From Caproicibacterium sp. BJN0003 (GTDB taxonomy: Bacteria; Bacillota; Clostridia; Oscillospirales; Acutalibacteraceae), in contig NZ_CP111108.1 in assembly GCF_026314295.1 (NCBI RefSeq), forward strand, positions 2,170,001 through 2,234,000: DNA of 64,000 nucleotides. The letters are read 5' to 3'. Shown here in pieces: positions 16,948 through 25,804 of this stretch. Under the pieces are notes generated by a model. The model worked only from the letters and a program-made list of their open reading frames with translations, ran no database searches and was not told the origin of the DNA. Position 1 is the first letter of the stretch; each line of letters begins with the position of its first letter. A program made the position numbers and the translations under genes.

Positions 16948-18618
16948 TCATTTACCAACAAATTTTTTAACTGATTTTTTCAAATAAGTTTTAAAGTCGT
17001 ATTCTCTATTTTGATCTAAAATCTGACTATATGCGTCTGCATCATCCACATCAGAAACAAAAGCTTCCAAAAGGATTGGTTTATTAGATATGGAGAGCAA
17101 TTGATCTCTACATGCTATATATTCATTTTTATTTCGAACGGAAAAATAATCAAAGCCACATGTTTTTGCCCATCCTTCCGCATTTTTAAAATGATTCGCT
17201 GCTGCTATATATTGATCTGTTTCTTCGTTATTCTGCTTGTTTAGTTTAAATTCCACGCCACCATTATTATTAATCAAAATAATGCGTAAATTATTTTTAA
17301 TGTGTCTTATCCCTATAGAGTTCATATCATAATAGAATGCAAGGTCCCCAATAATCATAAAACACAATTGATCAGTGACGACACTTTGTCCAATTAGAGT
17401 AGACAAGCCCCCATCTATACCAAATGCTCCAACATTGGAATAGCACTGTATCGATTGATCCAAGTCGAACAAATTCCACACTCTTAAGCTGTTTAAAATA
17501 GAAAACTGAATCGTGCTGTTATTGGGAATTTTATTATGAAGGTCTTGTGCAATAAATGCGTTAGAGAATGGCAAAGACATCTCTATCTGTTTTTTGGAAA
17601 CTATTTGATTCCATATTTCAAAATATTGATGTGTAGAATTTTCTTTTTCAAATCCAGAAAAGAAAGTCTCAATGGACATCTGAAACACTTTTGTCAATTT
17701 ATCATAGGTATCTACCACATCTCCATTTTCGTTCACCCTCCAATGTTCAAAATTTACGTTCTGAACATCGGACATCATTCTGTAAAAAGGATAATCCCCA
17801 GTTTGTCCGCCTATCGAAATTAAGATATCCGGAACATAAAGCGATACAAATCTATCATGTGACATCACCGAAAGTGCTAAGTTACCATTAAAGACATACT
17901 CCCCATGGTAATTAGACAAGTGGTTTACATAAACAGCGCAATTGTGTTCCTCACAGAATTTTTCTATTGCATTTTTCTCTTTAGAAAGAAAAGGCCGATG
18001 TTCCCCAATCACAATCAATATTTTCTTATCATTAATGTTTATATTCTGAGTATCCGAATATCGATTAATATTTTTTATATTTTTTGAAACACTCCCAAGA
18101 GCAAAATCCACCCATGGGATACATAATTGAACAGGCCCTGGTCCATCATGTGTTAATTCCAGTATTGTTTCATTAACCAATCTCATGCAATGAAGATAAT
18201 CATTATCATCCGATAAATAAGGAAGCATATATGACTTTTTAACGCTATCTTTAGGAAGAGAGGTTTGATTAGGCGCCTGCATATATTCCTGTCCAATAAA
18301 TCTTGGATGCTTAGACATCGTGATTGCTAGGATAGGCACGTTTTTATAGTAGGCCTCCGTTAAACCTGGTATATAATTGCGTGTCGCTTGTGCACTTGTA
18401 CAAGACGTAGCAATCGGCTCACCTGTTTGCAAGTAAAGGCCTATCGCAAAATACATTGCACTACGTTCATCCACCACAGAGTAACAATCAAAAAACGGGT
18501 CATTTTGAACTGCCTTCGCAAAAAATATATTTGTTCCTCCTGGGCTTATTACAATTTTACGAATATTATGGGCTTTCAGTAATTCAACAACAATTTTTAT
18601 ACTGTCTTTATTATTCAT
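16948..18618 (-). CDS. MenD-like thiamine-diphosphate-dependent enzyme in polysaccharide operon
   Basis: A 556-residue TPP enzyme. The N-terminal Pyr domain has SPGGTNIFF and the activating Glu in VDERSA. The C-terminal PP domain has the GD-x(26)-NN cofactor motif, seen as GDLAFYYDMNS ending in INNNGG. The arrangement is closest to MenD, but there are no other menaquinone genes nearby, and it is enclosed in a glycan operon beside an SDR and a pyruvyltransferase. A role in making an unusual acyl or branched sugar substituent is inferred. The ATG at 18618 was chosen; a TTG 15 bases upstream is the alternative. Confidence 0.82.
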   Translation of the reverse strand: MNNKDSIKIVVELLKAHNIRKIVISPGGTNIFFAKAVQNDPFFDCYSVVDERSAMYFAIGLYLQTGEPIATSCTSAQATRNYIPGLTEAYYKNVPILAITMSKHPRFIGQEYMQAPNQTSLPKDSVKKSYMLPYLSDDNDYLHCMRLVNETILELTHDGPGPVQLCIPWVDFALGSVSKNIKNINRYSDTQNININDKKILIVIGEHRPFLSKEKNAIEKFCEEHNCAVYVNHLSNYHGEYVFNGNLALSVMSHDRFVSLYVPDILISIGGQTGDYPFYRMMSDVQNVNFEHWRVNENGDVVDTYDKLTKVFQMSIETFFSGFEKENSTHQYFEIWNQIVSKKQIEMSLPFSNAFIAQDLHNKIPNNSTIQFSILNSLRVWNLFDLDQSIQCYSNVGAFGIDGGLSTLIGQSVVTDQLCFMIIGDLAFYYDMNSIGIRHIKNNLRIILINNNGGVEFKLNKQNNEETDQYIAAANHFKNAEGWAKTCGFDYFSVRNKNEYIACRDQLLSISNKPILLEAFVSDVDDADAYSQILDQNREYDFKTYLKKSVKKFVGK

Positions 18619-18651
18619 AGCTATAAGTTCCAATCTTTAATATTATTTTTT

Positions 18652-19833
18652 TCAATCATTATAATATTTAAGAATAATATCTTTTATGGCTGTATTTGTT
18701 TTAGCATTGTATTTGCCGATGAGATTCTTTGCCTTTAAGACATCTATTTTTAGTGTTTCAAAATGATCAATATCCTGTTTTATTGTAATCAGCATCTCAT
18801 CTAATTCATTATTTAGATCGATTGTATAATAATAATCCAATAATTCAAAAACGCCTTTAAACTTTCTACTATACGCCAAAGGGATCGTTACTACACCACT
18901 TGATAATGCCGCAATGGTAGCGTGCATACGTGAACCGATAAAAATATCCATATCTGCGATTACATTTTTAATTTTCACAGGATTATCTATATATTCGATC
19001 TGACAAGCTGATGGAAACTCCCTGCCAAATTGATTGATTGCCTCGACATCATTTGTAACATGTGGAATTAGATATATCTCATATTGGTCGATGTCAGTCA
19101 GATACTCAAGGAGTTTTTTAATAAATTCAACGTATTTTTGATTGAGAGATAAATTCTGATTATATTCATCTTTAGTGGTAGATGCTAAAAGCCCTGAAAT
19201 ATTAATCCCTACTTTTATTTTTTCATGTGCTCTATCCTTAGAAGAATATGGCAATTGAAATGCCATATCAGTCGTTATAACCGCATCTTTCCCAGACAAA
19301 CTTTTCACTTCATCAGCAGAAATTTTATCTCTAGCAAAGATATCGTTAGCATTTTTAAATATTTGTGCAGCAATTTCCTGATTTCTGTTCTTTAGAAATG
19401 GTCCATATGTTTGAGGCACTAATACAAGCGGGACTTTGCACCTCTCAAGATATAATTTATAATACGCAAATGTGTTAAACACATGAGTGCCATACAAATC
19501 CGAAAAACTATCTCCCCTAGTCACATCAAAAGCAATATCACACTGTTTTAATAAATGAAAGACTTTCTGATTTCTCTTTGCATATTTAATTGCACGTAAA
19601 GGATCCGTTATACAGCCCAAATGTACAGCATGCAACGCTTTTGGGTTTAATTCCAATTCTCTTATTAACTCATTTGTCTTATTGCTATCTGGATTCGCTT
19701 CAAAAATAAAGTACTCAAATTCTAACGAATTTTCTGTTCTGATGTTTTCCAAGATATGTAGCAATGACCATGTTAGAGCTTGGCATCCAAGGTTGAAATT
19801 ATTAATATCCGCACCTAAAATTGCAATTTTCAT
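18652..19833 (-). CDS. Polysaccharide pyruvyl transferase family protein
   Basis: A 393-residue cytoplasmic protein of the CsaB/WcaK family, which transfers pyruvate from PEP to glycan hydroxyls to form ketals. The N-terminus reads MKIAILGADINNFNLGCQA, and the family motif GSRMHATIAALSSGVVTIPL is present in the C-terminal half. GGAGG lies 5 bases before the ATG at 19833, which decides the start against an ATG 12 bases upstream. A pyruvate ketal would add negative charge to the polymer. Confidence 0.87.
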   Translation of the reverse strand: MKIAILGADINNFNLGCQALTWSLLHILENIRTENSLEFEYFIFEANPDSNKTNELIRELELNPKALHAVHLGCITDPLRAIKYAKRNQKVFHLLKQCDIAFDVTRGDSFSDLYGTHVFNTFAYYKLYLERCKVPLVLVPQTYGPFLKNRNQEIAAQIFKNANDIFARDKISADEVKSLSGKDAVITTDMAFQLPYSSKDRAHEKIKVGINISGLLASTTKDEYNQNLSLNQKYVEFIKKLLEYLTDIDQYEIYLIPHVTNDVEAINQFGREFPSACQIEYIDNPVKIKNVIADMDIFIGSRMHATIAALSSGVVTIPLAYSRKFKGVFELLDYYYTIDLNNELDEMLITIKQDIDHFETLKIDVLKAKNLIGKYNAKTNTAIKDIILKYYND

Positions 19834-19844
19834 AATTTCCTCCA

Positions 19845-20690
19845 TTATGATTTTCGCTTCATTCTTGAATAATATCTTTTAAATAGCCCAACATCCCAAA
19901 AACGTAATTTCGTTAATATCCTTTCAGGATGGCTGCCATAATATAAGGTACGTCTTTTTAACATATACAACCTTTTATAATCAACTTTTCCATGGAGCAA
20001 TGCAACAAGTTCTTGATTCGATTTACACATCGTATCCAAATCCAAGCTAGTGTTGTTTCCAGTCATGACATGAGTATATAACTTTTCCGTGTTTATCTTA
20101 CCAATCTTTTTTTTCTCCAATAACAATAGCCAAAGATAATGATCATCGGCGCCATTGTTTTGAAAAAAATGAGTTTTCCATTCTTCTGGAATGACTGCTT
20201 TTCGAATTAAAACTTGTCCTGGTGATATGATTGGATTGCCATAGCCATAGTGGAAATTTAAGTTTAGACTGCAGCGTTGGTGATTAAGATTTTGAAATAT
20301 TTCTTTTTTCCTTCCGTCTGCATTTTGAAGATATCCGTTGCAAACGACAAAATCCGCATCTCCTAAATTTGTCATTTGACTAAGAAGAGTATTGTCAGAT
20401 ATCATGTCGTCCTGATCAAGAAAAAGGATCACGTCCCCATGAGAATTGTTTAGCCCATTTACTCTAGTCTTATGGATCCCAACATTATGTAAATTATTAA
20501 TTACAGTAATTGGGAAATTAATATGATCCATATCAATTTCTATTTTTATCGTCGGTGAATCATTTACTATGATAACTTCCATTTCCATATTGTGATTTTT
20601 TACCAATATATAGTTTTTATTTAGCATATCAAGCATCTTAGGCATGTATTTATTTCCTTTAAAGAAGGGGATTATTACCGAAGCTTTCAT
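19845..20690 (-). CDS. Family 2 glycosyltransferase
   Basis: A 281-residue GT-A glycosyltransferase. It begins KASVIIPFFKGNKYMPKML, has the nucleotide-binding VIIVNDSP and the metal-binding DQDD (in ILFLDQDDMIS). Adds one sugar of the repeat unit on the cytoplasmic face. It starts inside the end of the polymerase gene (32-base overlap), implying tight co-expression. Confidence 0.88.
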   Translation of the reverse strand: MKASVIIPFFKGNKYMPKMLDMLNKNYILVKNHNMEMEVIIVNDSPTIKIEIDMDHINFPITVINNLHNVGIHKTRVNGLNNSHGDVILFLDQDDMISDNTLLSQMTNLGDADFVVCNGYLQNADGRKKEIFQNLNHQRCSLNLNFHYGYGNPIISPGQVLIRKAVIPEEWKTHFFQNNGADDHYLWLLLLEKKKIGKINTEKLYTHVMTGNNTSLDLDTMCKSNQELVALLHGKVDYKRLYMLKRRTLYYGSHPERILTKLRFWDVGLFKRYYSRMKRKS

Positions 20691-21900
20691 GTTTACTTTC
20701 CTCTTTACTTATTTGATTTGCAAACCCTTGGCTCCCAATATGATTATTTGATAATGACAGAACCAGCGTATAAATCATAATATTCCAATAAGGTTTAAAG
20801 ACACTGATTGATATTGACAAAGACAACACAATCATCCCTATTAGGATCGCCGCACAATAAACATCTTTGCATTTTAACGCCTCAAATACAAAAGAGAGTA
20901 CGAAAACTATATAAATAACTGCACCTATAACACCAATCTCTAAAAGAGATTCTATGAACATATTATGGAACACAAGATGATATGGAAATGGAAATAAATA
21001 AGTAATACTAACTGCAGATCCCGTTCCATAACCAAATAATTGTCTCAGGAATGAAGATTCATTAAAGGCATTCATAGCGCTTTCCCATATATCATACCTT
21101 CCTGTACCGGAGGAGGTGCTTAATGTTGCTAATGAAAACCTACTTAATATATCCGTGGATATATAACTCGCAATGACAGTTAACGTGATGAAAACGAGTA
21201 TGACCAGGAGTATTCTTTTTATCAAACTAGAGATTATCAGTTTTGTTCCATCTCTATAAAAAAGAAATGCAATAATTGACGCTGCAACAATCGCTAAAGC
21301 ACCACCCCGAGATCCCGTCCCTATAACGATATACACATAAACAATCAATTCAATTGTTGAAATGAGCTTTACTTTTATACTATTTTCTTGTAAAAGAACG
21401 ATGATACAAAAGATCATCGCAAACAGGAAATAAGCGCAAAGATAATTCGGATCTTCTTGAATGATTCCTTTCAAATAAATACGTCCTTCATAATAATCTG
21501 CAGAGATCAGCACAACGATAGCTGTAACTCTAGAAGACCATATCAGACATTTTTTTAAATAATCTACCTCATTAGAATTATAGGTATATCCGGATACAGA
21601 ACATAATAAAATTAAAAAATTAATTTGAGAAATTGATCTCCCTGCGGATACCCCTTGATTGATTGACCACAAACAAGAAGCAATACAAAACAGCACATAA
21701 ATTCCACTCACACGAAGCAGTCTGTTTCTTTTGAAACTACGTTTAAATAATAGCCATATCCCAATTGGAACGATTGCTAATAATTTTAGCAAAGAACCAA
21801 AAATTCCAATATTCATAGCTCCTACAATAAGGAGCACTATATAGATTCCCAACCATCTACAGTACAAACTTATTTCAGAACTAATTCCCTTATCTTTCAT
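20659..21900 (-). CDS. Wzy-type O-antigen/capsule polymerase
   Basis: A 413-residue membrane protein with about 11-12 helices and a periplasmic-type loop before the last helices, the layout of O-antigen polymerases/ligases. The RGG motif common in this superfamily is visible (GTGSRGGALAIVA). It would polymerise repeat units after flipping. AGGGG precedes the ATG. Family assignment rests on topology, position and this motif, since sequence identity is usually low. Confidence 0.82.
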   Translation of the reverse strand: MKDKGISSEISLYCRWLGIYIVLLIVGAMNIGIFGSLLKLLAIVPIGIWLLFKRSFKRNRLLRVSGIYVLFCIASCLWSINQGVSAGRSISQINFLILLCSVSGYTYNSNEVDYLKKCLIWSSRVTAIVVLISADYYEGRIYLKGIIQEDPNYLCAYFLFAMIFCIIVLLQENSIKVKLISTIELIVYVYIVIGTGSRGGALAIVAASIIAFLFYRDGTKLIISSLIKRILLVILVFITLTVIASYISTDILSRFSLATLSTSSGTGRYDIWESAMNAFNESSFLRQLFGYGTGSAVSITYLFPFPYHLVFHNMFIESLLEIGVIGAVIYIVFVLSFVFEALKCKDVYCAAILIGMIVLSLSISISVFKPYWNIMIYTLVLSLSNNHIGSQGFANQISKEESKHESFGNNPLL

Positions 21901-21947
21901 ATAGATCCCCTAATATAACGATATTTCATTTTGCTCTTAGCATCTTT

Positions 21948-23111
21948 TTACGAAACTGTTGAATCTAATACCTTTTTGTATAGATTATAATGTTGATCAA
22001 CAAATTCTTTCATAGAAAACTTTTCTTTAAACAAAGATATAGTTTCTAAGCTTTGCTGTTTATACGATTTCTTTTCTAAAATACTTGCCAAAGCTTTATC
22101 ATCATCTTGCTGAATCACAGTTGAACAATTAGATATTGAGTTTAATTCTCTTACAAAGGGCATATCCGTAACCACAATTGCTAAACCACTAATGACAGCT
22201 TCTAAAAATGCAACACTTAATCCTTCGTATTTTGACGTCATAACAAAACAATCAGCATTATGTAAGAAATCATTAACATTTTGATGCATTCCCAAAAAAA
22301 TGATATGATCTGCAATTCCCTCATTTTCAATATATTTTCTTAACTCAATATACGTCTGATCACTCTCATCAAAATTTCCTAAAATATAGGCACGAATATT
22401 TGACTCTCCATCTTTTATACAACGATTAATTGCACGTGCTAAGCATAATTGATTTTTCTGCTGGTGTACACGTGCCACATTTAAAATAACCTGTTCGCCC
22501 TTCTTCCCACCATATTTAACCCAGAAATTTGGGTCCTTCTTTACTATGGGAAACTGTTCTGTGTTTATAGAATTAAAAATTGGCACAATATTATTTTTCT
22601 TTATATTCAATTCCTGGATCATATAATTTTCTACTGCTTGTCCAATAGATACATATTTTGAAACCATCCAAGATGAATTTTTCTCTCTTTTAGCAGAATA
22701 CCCTCGCGTATTATGAATCGTACATACGACTGGAACTCTTAACATTTTACCTGCAATTTTAGCAAACAACATGGGCACTGAACAATGTCCATGAATTATA
22801 TTTACTCTGTTTATTTTTCCAAACTGATATATATCATAAATACTTTTAATTCTACCTTTTCCAGCTGTTTTCCCAAGAATTGCAGTTTTAACACCTACTT
22901 TTTTTAAATCAGCAATCATTTTCGTCTCTGTATCATTATCCTGCCTATACAAAGCAATTACTCCAACAAATTCCGCTTTTTTGATTAAACCAATTGACAA
23001 ATCATATACTAGTTTTTCCGCTCCTCCCCATGAAAACGAATTGATAATATAGAGCACACGAAGAGGCTTAGAACACTCTGAAGTTTTATTATTAATATAC
23101 CTTTTTGTCAC
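21948..23111 (-). CDS. Family 4 glycosyltransferase
   Basis: A 387-residue GT-B enzyme. N-terminal signature LRVLYIINSFSWGGAEKLV, and C-terminal donor-site region SKYEGLSVAFLEAVISGLA with the GT4 E-x7-E motif. The start is inferred at GTG 23111, 5 bases after GGGGGAG; a GTG 21 bases further upstream also reads in frame but has no ribosome binding site. Confidence 0.87.
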   Translation of the reverse strand: MTKRYINNKTSECSKPLRVLYIINSFSWGGAEKLVYDLSIGLIKKAEFVGVIALYRQDNDTETKMIADLKKVGVKTAILGKTAGKGRIKSIYDIYQFGKINRVNIIHGHCSVPMLFAKIAGKMLRVPVVCTIHNTRGYSAKREKNSSWMVSKYVSIGQAVENYMIQELNIKKNNIVPIFNSINTEQFPIVKKDPNFWVKYGGKKGEQVILNVARVHQQKNQLCLARAINRCIKDGESNIRAYILGNFDESDQTYIELRKYIENEGIADHIIFLGMHQNVNDFLHNADCFVMTSKYEGLSVAFLEAVISGLAIVVTDMPFVRELNSISNCSTVIQQDDDKALASILEKKSYKQQSLETISLFKEKFSMKEFVDQHYNLYKKVLDSTVS

Positions 23112-23207
23112 ATTCTCTCCCCCATAGTACACCCTTCACTTAGATTACAATTTTTTCCCTGTCATACGATAATAGTCTTGTTTAAAGTGACTGTTCATTT
23201 TTTTCTC

Positions 23208-24251
23208 CTACAAATTCGTATCCAACTCCATACTGTCCAAAATCATTTTCATAACTTTCTCTTCACTGTAATCATCCGCACGTGCTAAACAATTTGATTT
23301 CATCCCCATAACCTGGGTTGGATTATTAACAGCATACCAAATTTTCTCAGTTAATTCTTCCGGATGTTCAAAATCATAAATATACCCTGTTTTTTTATCA
23401 TCCAACATCTCATCGCAGTATTGCCAACGTCTAGCTATGATAGGCACTCCCGCGGAAAGAGCATCAATGATTGTTCCTGGTATTCCTTCATGTTTCCAAT
23501 GTGTTGGAAATATGAGCATAAAATAATCTTTTAAAGCTTCTACACTTTCCGTTGCCTTAACGATTCCACGATATCTGCAACTATTTTTAGCTTTTTCAAG
23601 ACACTCTTTTAACCTGTTGTCATATCCTTCTTCAATCGGCCCATAAATATCTAACTTCGCAACCACGGAACCATATCTATTATTTACTTCATTTATGGAA
23701 GTGATTGCATCTTCAACTCCCTTTTCTTTCATCACACGACTAAACATACAGAATCGAAATGGCATTTGATATTCATTTGATAAATTCTCTATTTTTAATA
23801 TATTTAATTTTTTAAAGTTTGGAATATACTTCGCATTATTGATTCCAAGTTCATTTAATTGTTTAACGAGTAAAGTGCTTTCCATCCAATTTCCGGTAAA
23901 TGAAGAAATATATTTACTCCACCTGTTTTTTTTCTTTACTTCTCTACTCAAACGTCCGCCTATTGCGTAGTGATATATTTCTTTTCCGTACTTACTTAAA
24001 AAATATAAAACTGGAAATAAAACCTTTCGTCCATTATCTGACAATAATACAATATACTTTTTATCTTGTTTCATTGATTTGATAAATGATACACAAAACT
24101 TTAAAGGCCGGTGCTTGACATAATACGTATCTACTTTATCGATATCAAATCTACGGTTCATTAACGCATGATATATCGTTTTGGTTTTTACAGTTTGACC
24201 ATCATTAAACTCGCGGTTACCACCAAAATGGCCAATGATACAAATCCGCAA
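23208..24251 (-). CDS. Family 4 glycosyltransferase (second)
   Basis: A 347-residue GT-B enzyme, N-terminus RICIIGHFGGNREFNDGQTVKT cut short here as RICIIGHFGG...DGQTVKT, C-terminal EGIPGTIIDALSAGVPIIAR with the E-x7-D/E type motif. The start is a TTG codon at 24251 preceded by a seven-G ribosome binding site; no ATG is available nearby. Confidence 0.85.
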   Translation of the reverse strand: MRICIIGHFGGNREFNDGQTVKTKTIYHALMNRRFDIDKVDTYYVKHRPLKFCVSFIKSMKQDKKYIVLLSDNGRKVLFPVLYFLSKYGKEIYHYAIGGRLSREVKKKNRWSKYISSFTGNWMESTLLVKQLNELGINNAKYIPNFKKLNILKIENLSNEYQMPFRFCMFSRVMKEKGVEDAITSINEVNNRYGSVVAKLDIYGPIEEGYDNRLKECLEKAKNSCRYRGIVKATESVEALKDYFMLIFPTHWKHEGIPGTIIDALSAGVPIIARRWQYCDEMLDDKKTGYIYDFEHPEELTEKIWYAVNNPTQVMGMKSNCLARADDYSEEKVMKMILDSMELDTNL

Positions 24252-24314
24252 TTACGATTCCCCCCCTGTGCGTATATTTTTTTATTATCCACATCCTACA
24301 GATCCTCATCTATA

Positions 24315-25073
24315 TCATTTTATTTTTAATACCTTTATCACACACCAATATAAAATATGAAACACACTTCTGGCAATACTCAAATGCTCGATATTCCGAT
24401 ATAGAATCCAATGATATTTTATTACTTTTATCTTATTACTTGATATCGAGTTTTTTCGTATCCGATATTTCATTAATACACTGTTGAGCCCATATATGTA
24501 TTTTTCTTTTTTGAGCATTTGCAGCCAAAGCGCATCATCATTTCTTTTACGGATATTTGGCACTTCAAATTTGCCCATTTTCTCCACGTTATACATAACA
24601 GTTGAATTTCCAACAGGACAGTCTAACAGCAATCGATTGTAATCCGTTTTTGGTATCGTCTTAATAACTTTTTCCAAACTCTTTCCGTCTTCATCTATTT
24701 GTTCATACGCTGTGCAGGTAAAGGCAACACCGTGTTTTTTCATAAATTCTAACTGCTTTTCCAATTTGTCAGATGTCCATAAATCATCAGAATCTAAGAA
24801 TGCCATATAATTTCCTGCTGCTATAGACATAGCAGCAGTACGAGCAACTGCCGCGCCAGAATTACTTTCTAGGCAATAATATTTAATTCTATCATCTTTT
24901 TCCGAATATTGTTCCACTATTTCTTTTGTATGATCATTGGAGCAATCATCAACAATGATTATTTCCCAGTTAGAATAAGTTTGAGCCTGAACTGACTCAA
25001 TCGTTTCCCCTATAAATTTTGCACAATTGTAGGTCGGCATAATAACCGATACCAATCCTTTTTTTATATTCAA
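24315..25073 (-). CDS. Family 2 glycosyltransferase (TuaG-like)
   Basis: A 252-residue GT-A enzyme. SVIMPTYNCAKFIGETIESV and the EIIIVDDCSNDHT nucleotide-binding region are followed by AFLDSDDLW, the metal-binding DxD. The start is uncertain: the best in-frame codon is TTG at 25073, 12 bases after GGAGG; an upstream TTG at 25133 would overlap the sugar transferase gene by 41 bases. Confidence 0.83.
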   Translation of the reverse strand: MNIKKGLVSVIMPTYNCAKFIGETIESVQAQTYSNWEIIIVDDCSNDHTKEIVEQYSEKDDRIKYYCLESNSGAAVARTAAMSIAAGNYMAFLDSDDLWTSDKLEKQLEFMKKHGVAFTCTAYEQIDEDGKSLEKVIKTIPKTDYNRLLLDCPVGNSTVMYNVEKMGKFEVPNIRKRNDDALWLQMLKKEKYIYGLNSVLMKYRIRKNSISSNKIKVIKYHWILYRNIEHLSIARSVFHILYWCVIKVLKIK

Positions 25074-25092
25074 CTTTTCAATTTTCCTCCGG

Positions 25093-25776
25093 TTATTTAA
25101 TGACCGCCACCACTGTATGTAACATCGTACCAATCTCTCTTATAAAGCTAAATTCCTTTATACTTTTCAAATTGTATTTCATTTTTTCCGGCAGGACTTT
25201 ATTCACATAAGTGTCCTCTACATCAGCTGCTACTTCGAGAAGTTTATCTTCATCTTTATACCGAATACTTGCTTCTGATGTGATGCCCGCCGGTAAAAGT
25301 AATGTCGCCATCATCTCTGGTGTGTACCTTTTTACATATCTTGTTACTTCTGGCCGTGTACCTACAAAACTCATATCATTTAATAGAATATTAATTAACT
25401 GTGGGAATTCATCAATACGGAATTTTCTGAGGACTGCTCCAACTTTTGTAACTCTCATATCATTTTTCACAGTTACCTGTGTGCCTAATTGCTCCGCATT
25501 CAATACCATTGTTCGGAACTTAAAAATTTTAAATTTTCTTCCATATTGTGTTACACGTTCTTGGCGAAAGAAAACTCCTCCTTTTGAGTCTAAAACAATT
25601 GCTGTCGAAACAACTATCATCATAGGAGAAAGAATGATCAACATCAAGGCAGACATTACTATATCAAACACTCTCTTTAAGAATAAACTGATTTTCTTAT
25701 GTTCTAGTTTTTCATAATACGGTCTGACTTCTTCGGTCCTCATAGATTGGGGAAGTCGATCCCATTCTCTTAGCAT
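25093..25776 (-). CDS. Initiating phosphosugar transferase (WcaJ/PglC-type, monotopic)
   Basis: A 227-residue member of the bacterial sugar transferase family. One N-terminal membrane segment (KRVFDIVMSALMLIILSP), then FFRQERVTQYGRKFKIFKFRTM and LRKFRIDEFPQLINIL with VGTRPE, all family landmarks. It attaches the first sugar phosphate to undecaprenyl phosphate, starting the repeat unit. Its small size without extra N-terminal helices is like PglC, which fits a possible diamino-sugar donor made by the aminotransferase beside it. Confidence 0.92.
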   Translation of the reverse strand: MLREWDRLPQSMRTEEVRPYYEKLEHKKISLFLKRVFDIVMSALMLIILSPMMIVVSTAIVLDSKGGVFFRQERVTQYGRKFKIFKFRTMVLNAEQLGTQVTVKNDMRVTKVGAVLRKFRIDEFPQLINILLNDMSFVGTRPEVTRYVKRYTPEMMATLLLPAGITSEASIRYKDEDKLLEVAADVEDTYVNKVLPEKMKYNLKSIKEFSFIREIGTMLHTVVAVIK

Positions 25777-25804
25777 TAAAGCTCCTCCTGTGATGATCGA
25801 ATTT

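Noticed and set aside
16948-18618. Menaquinone biosynthesis MenD
   Set aside because: No other men genes are nearby and the gene is enclosed in a glycan operon, so the symbol menD was not assigned.
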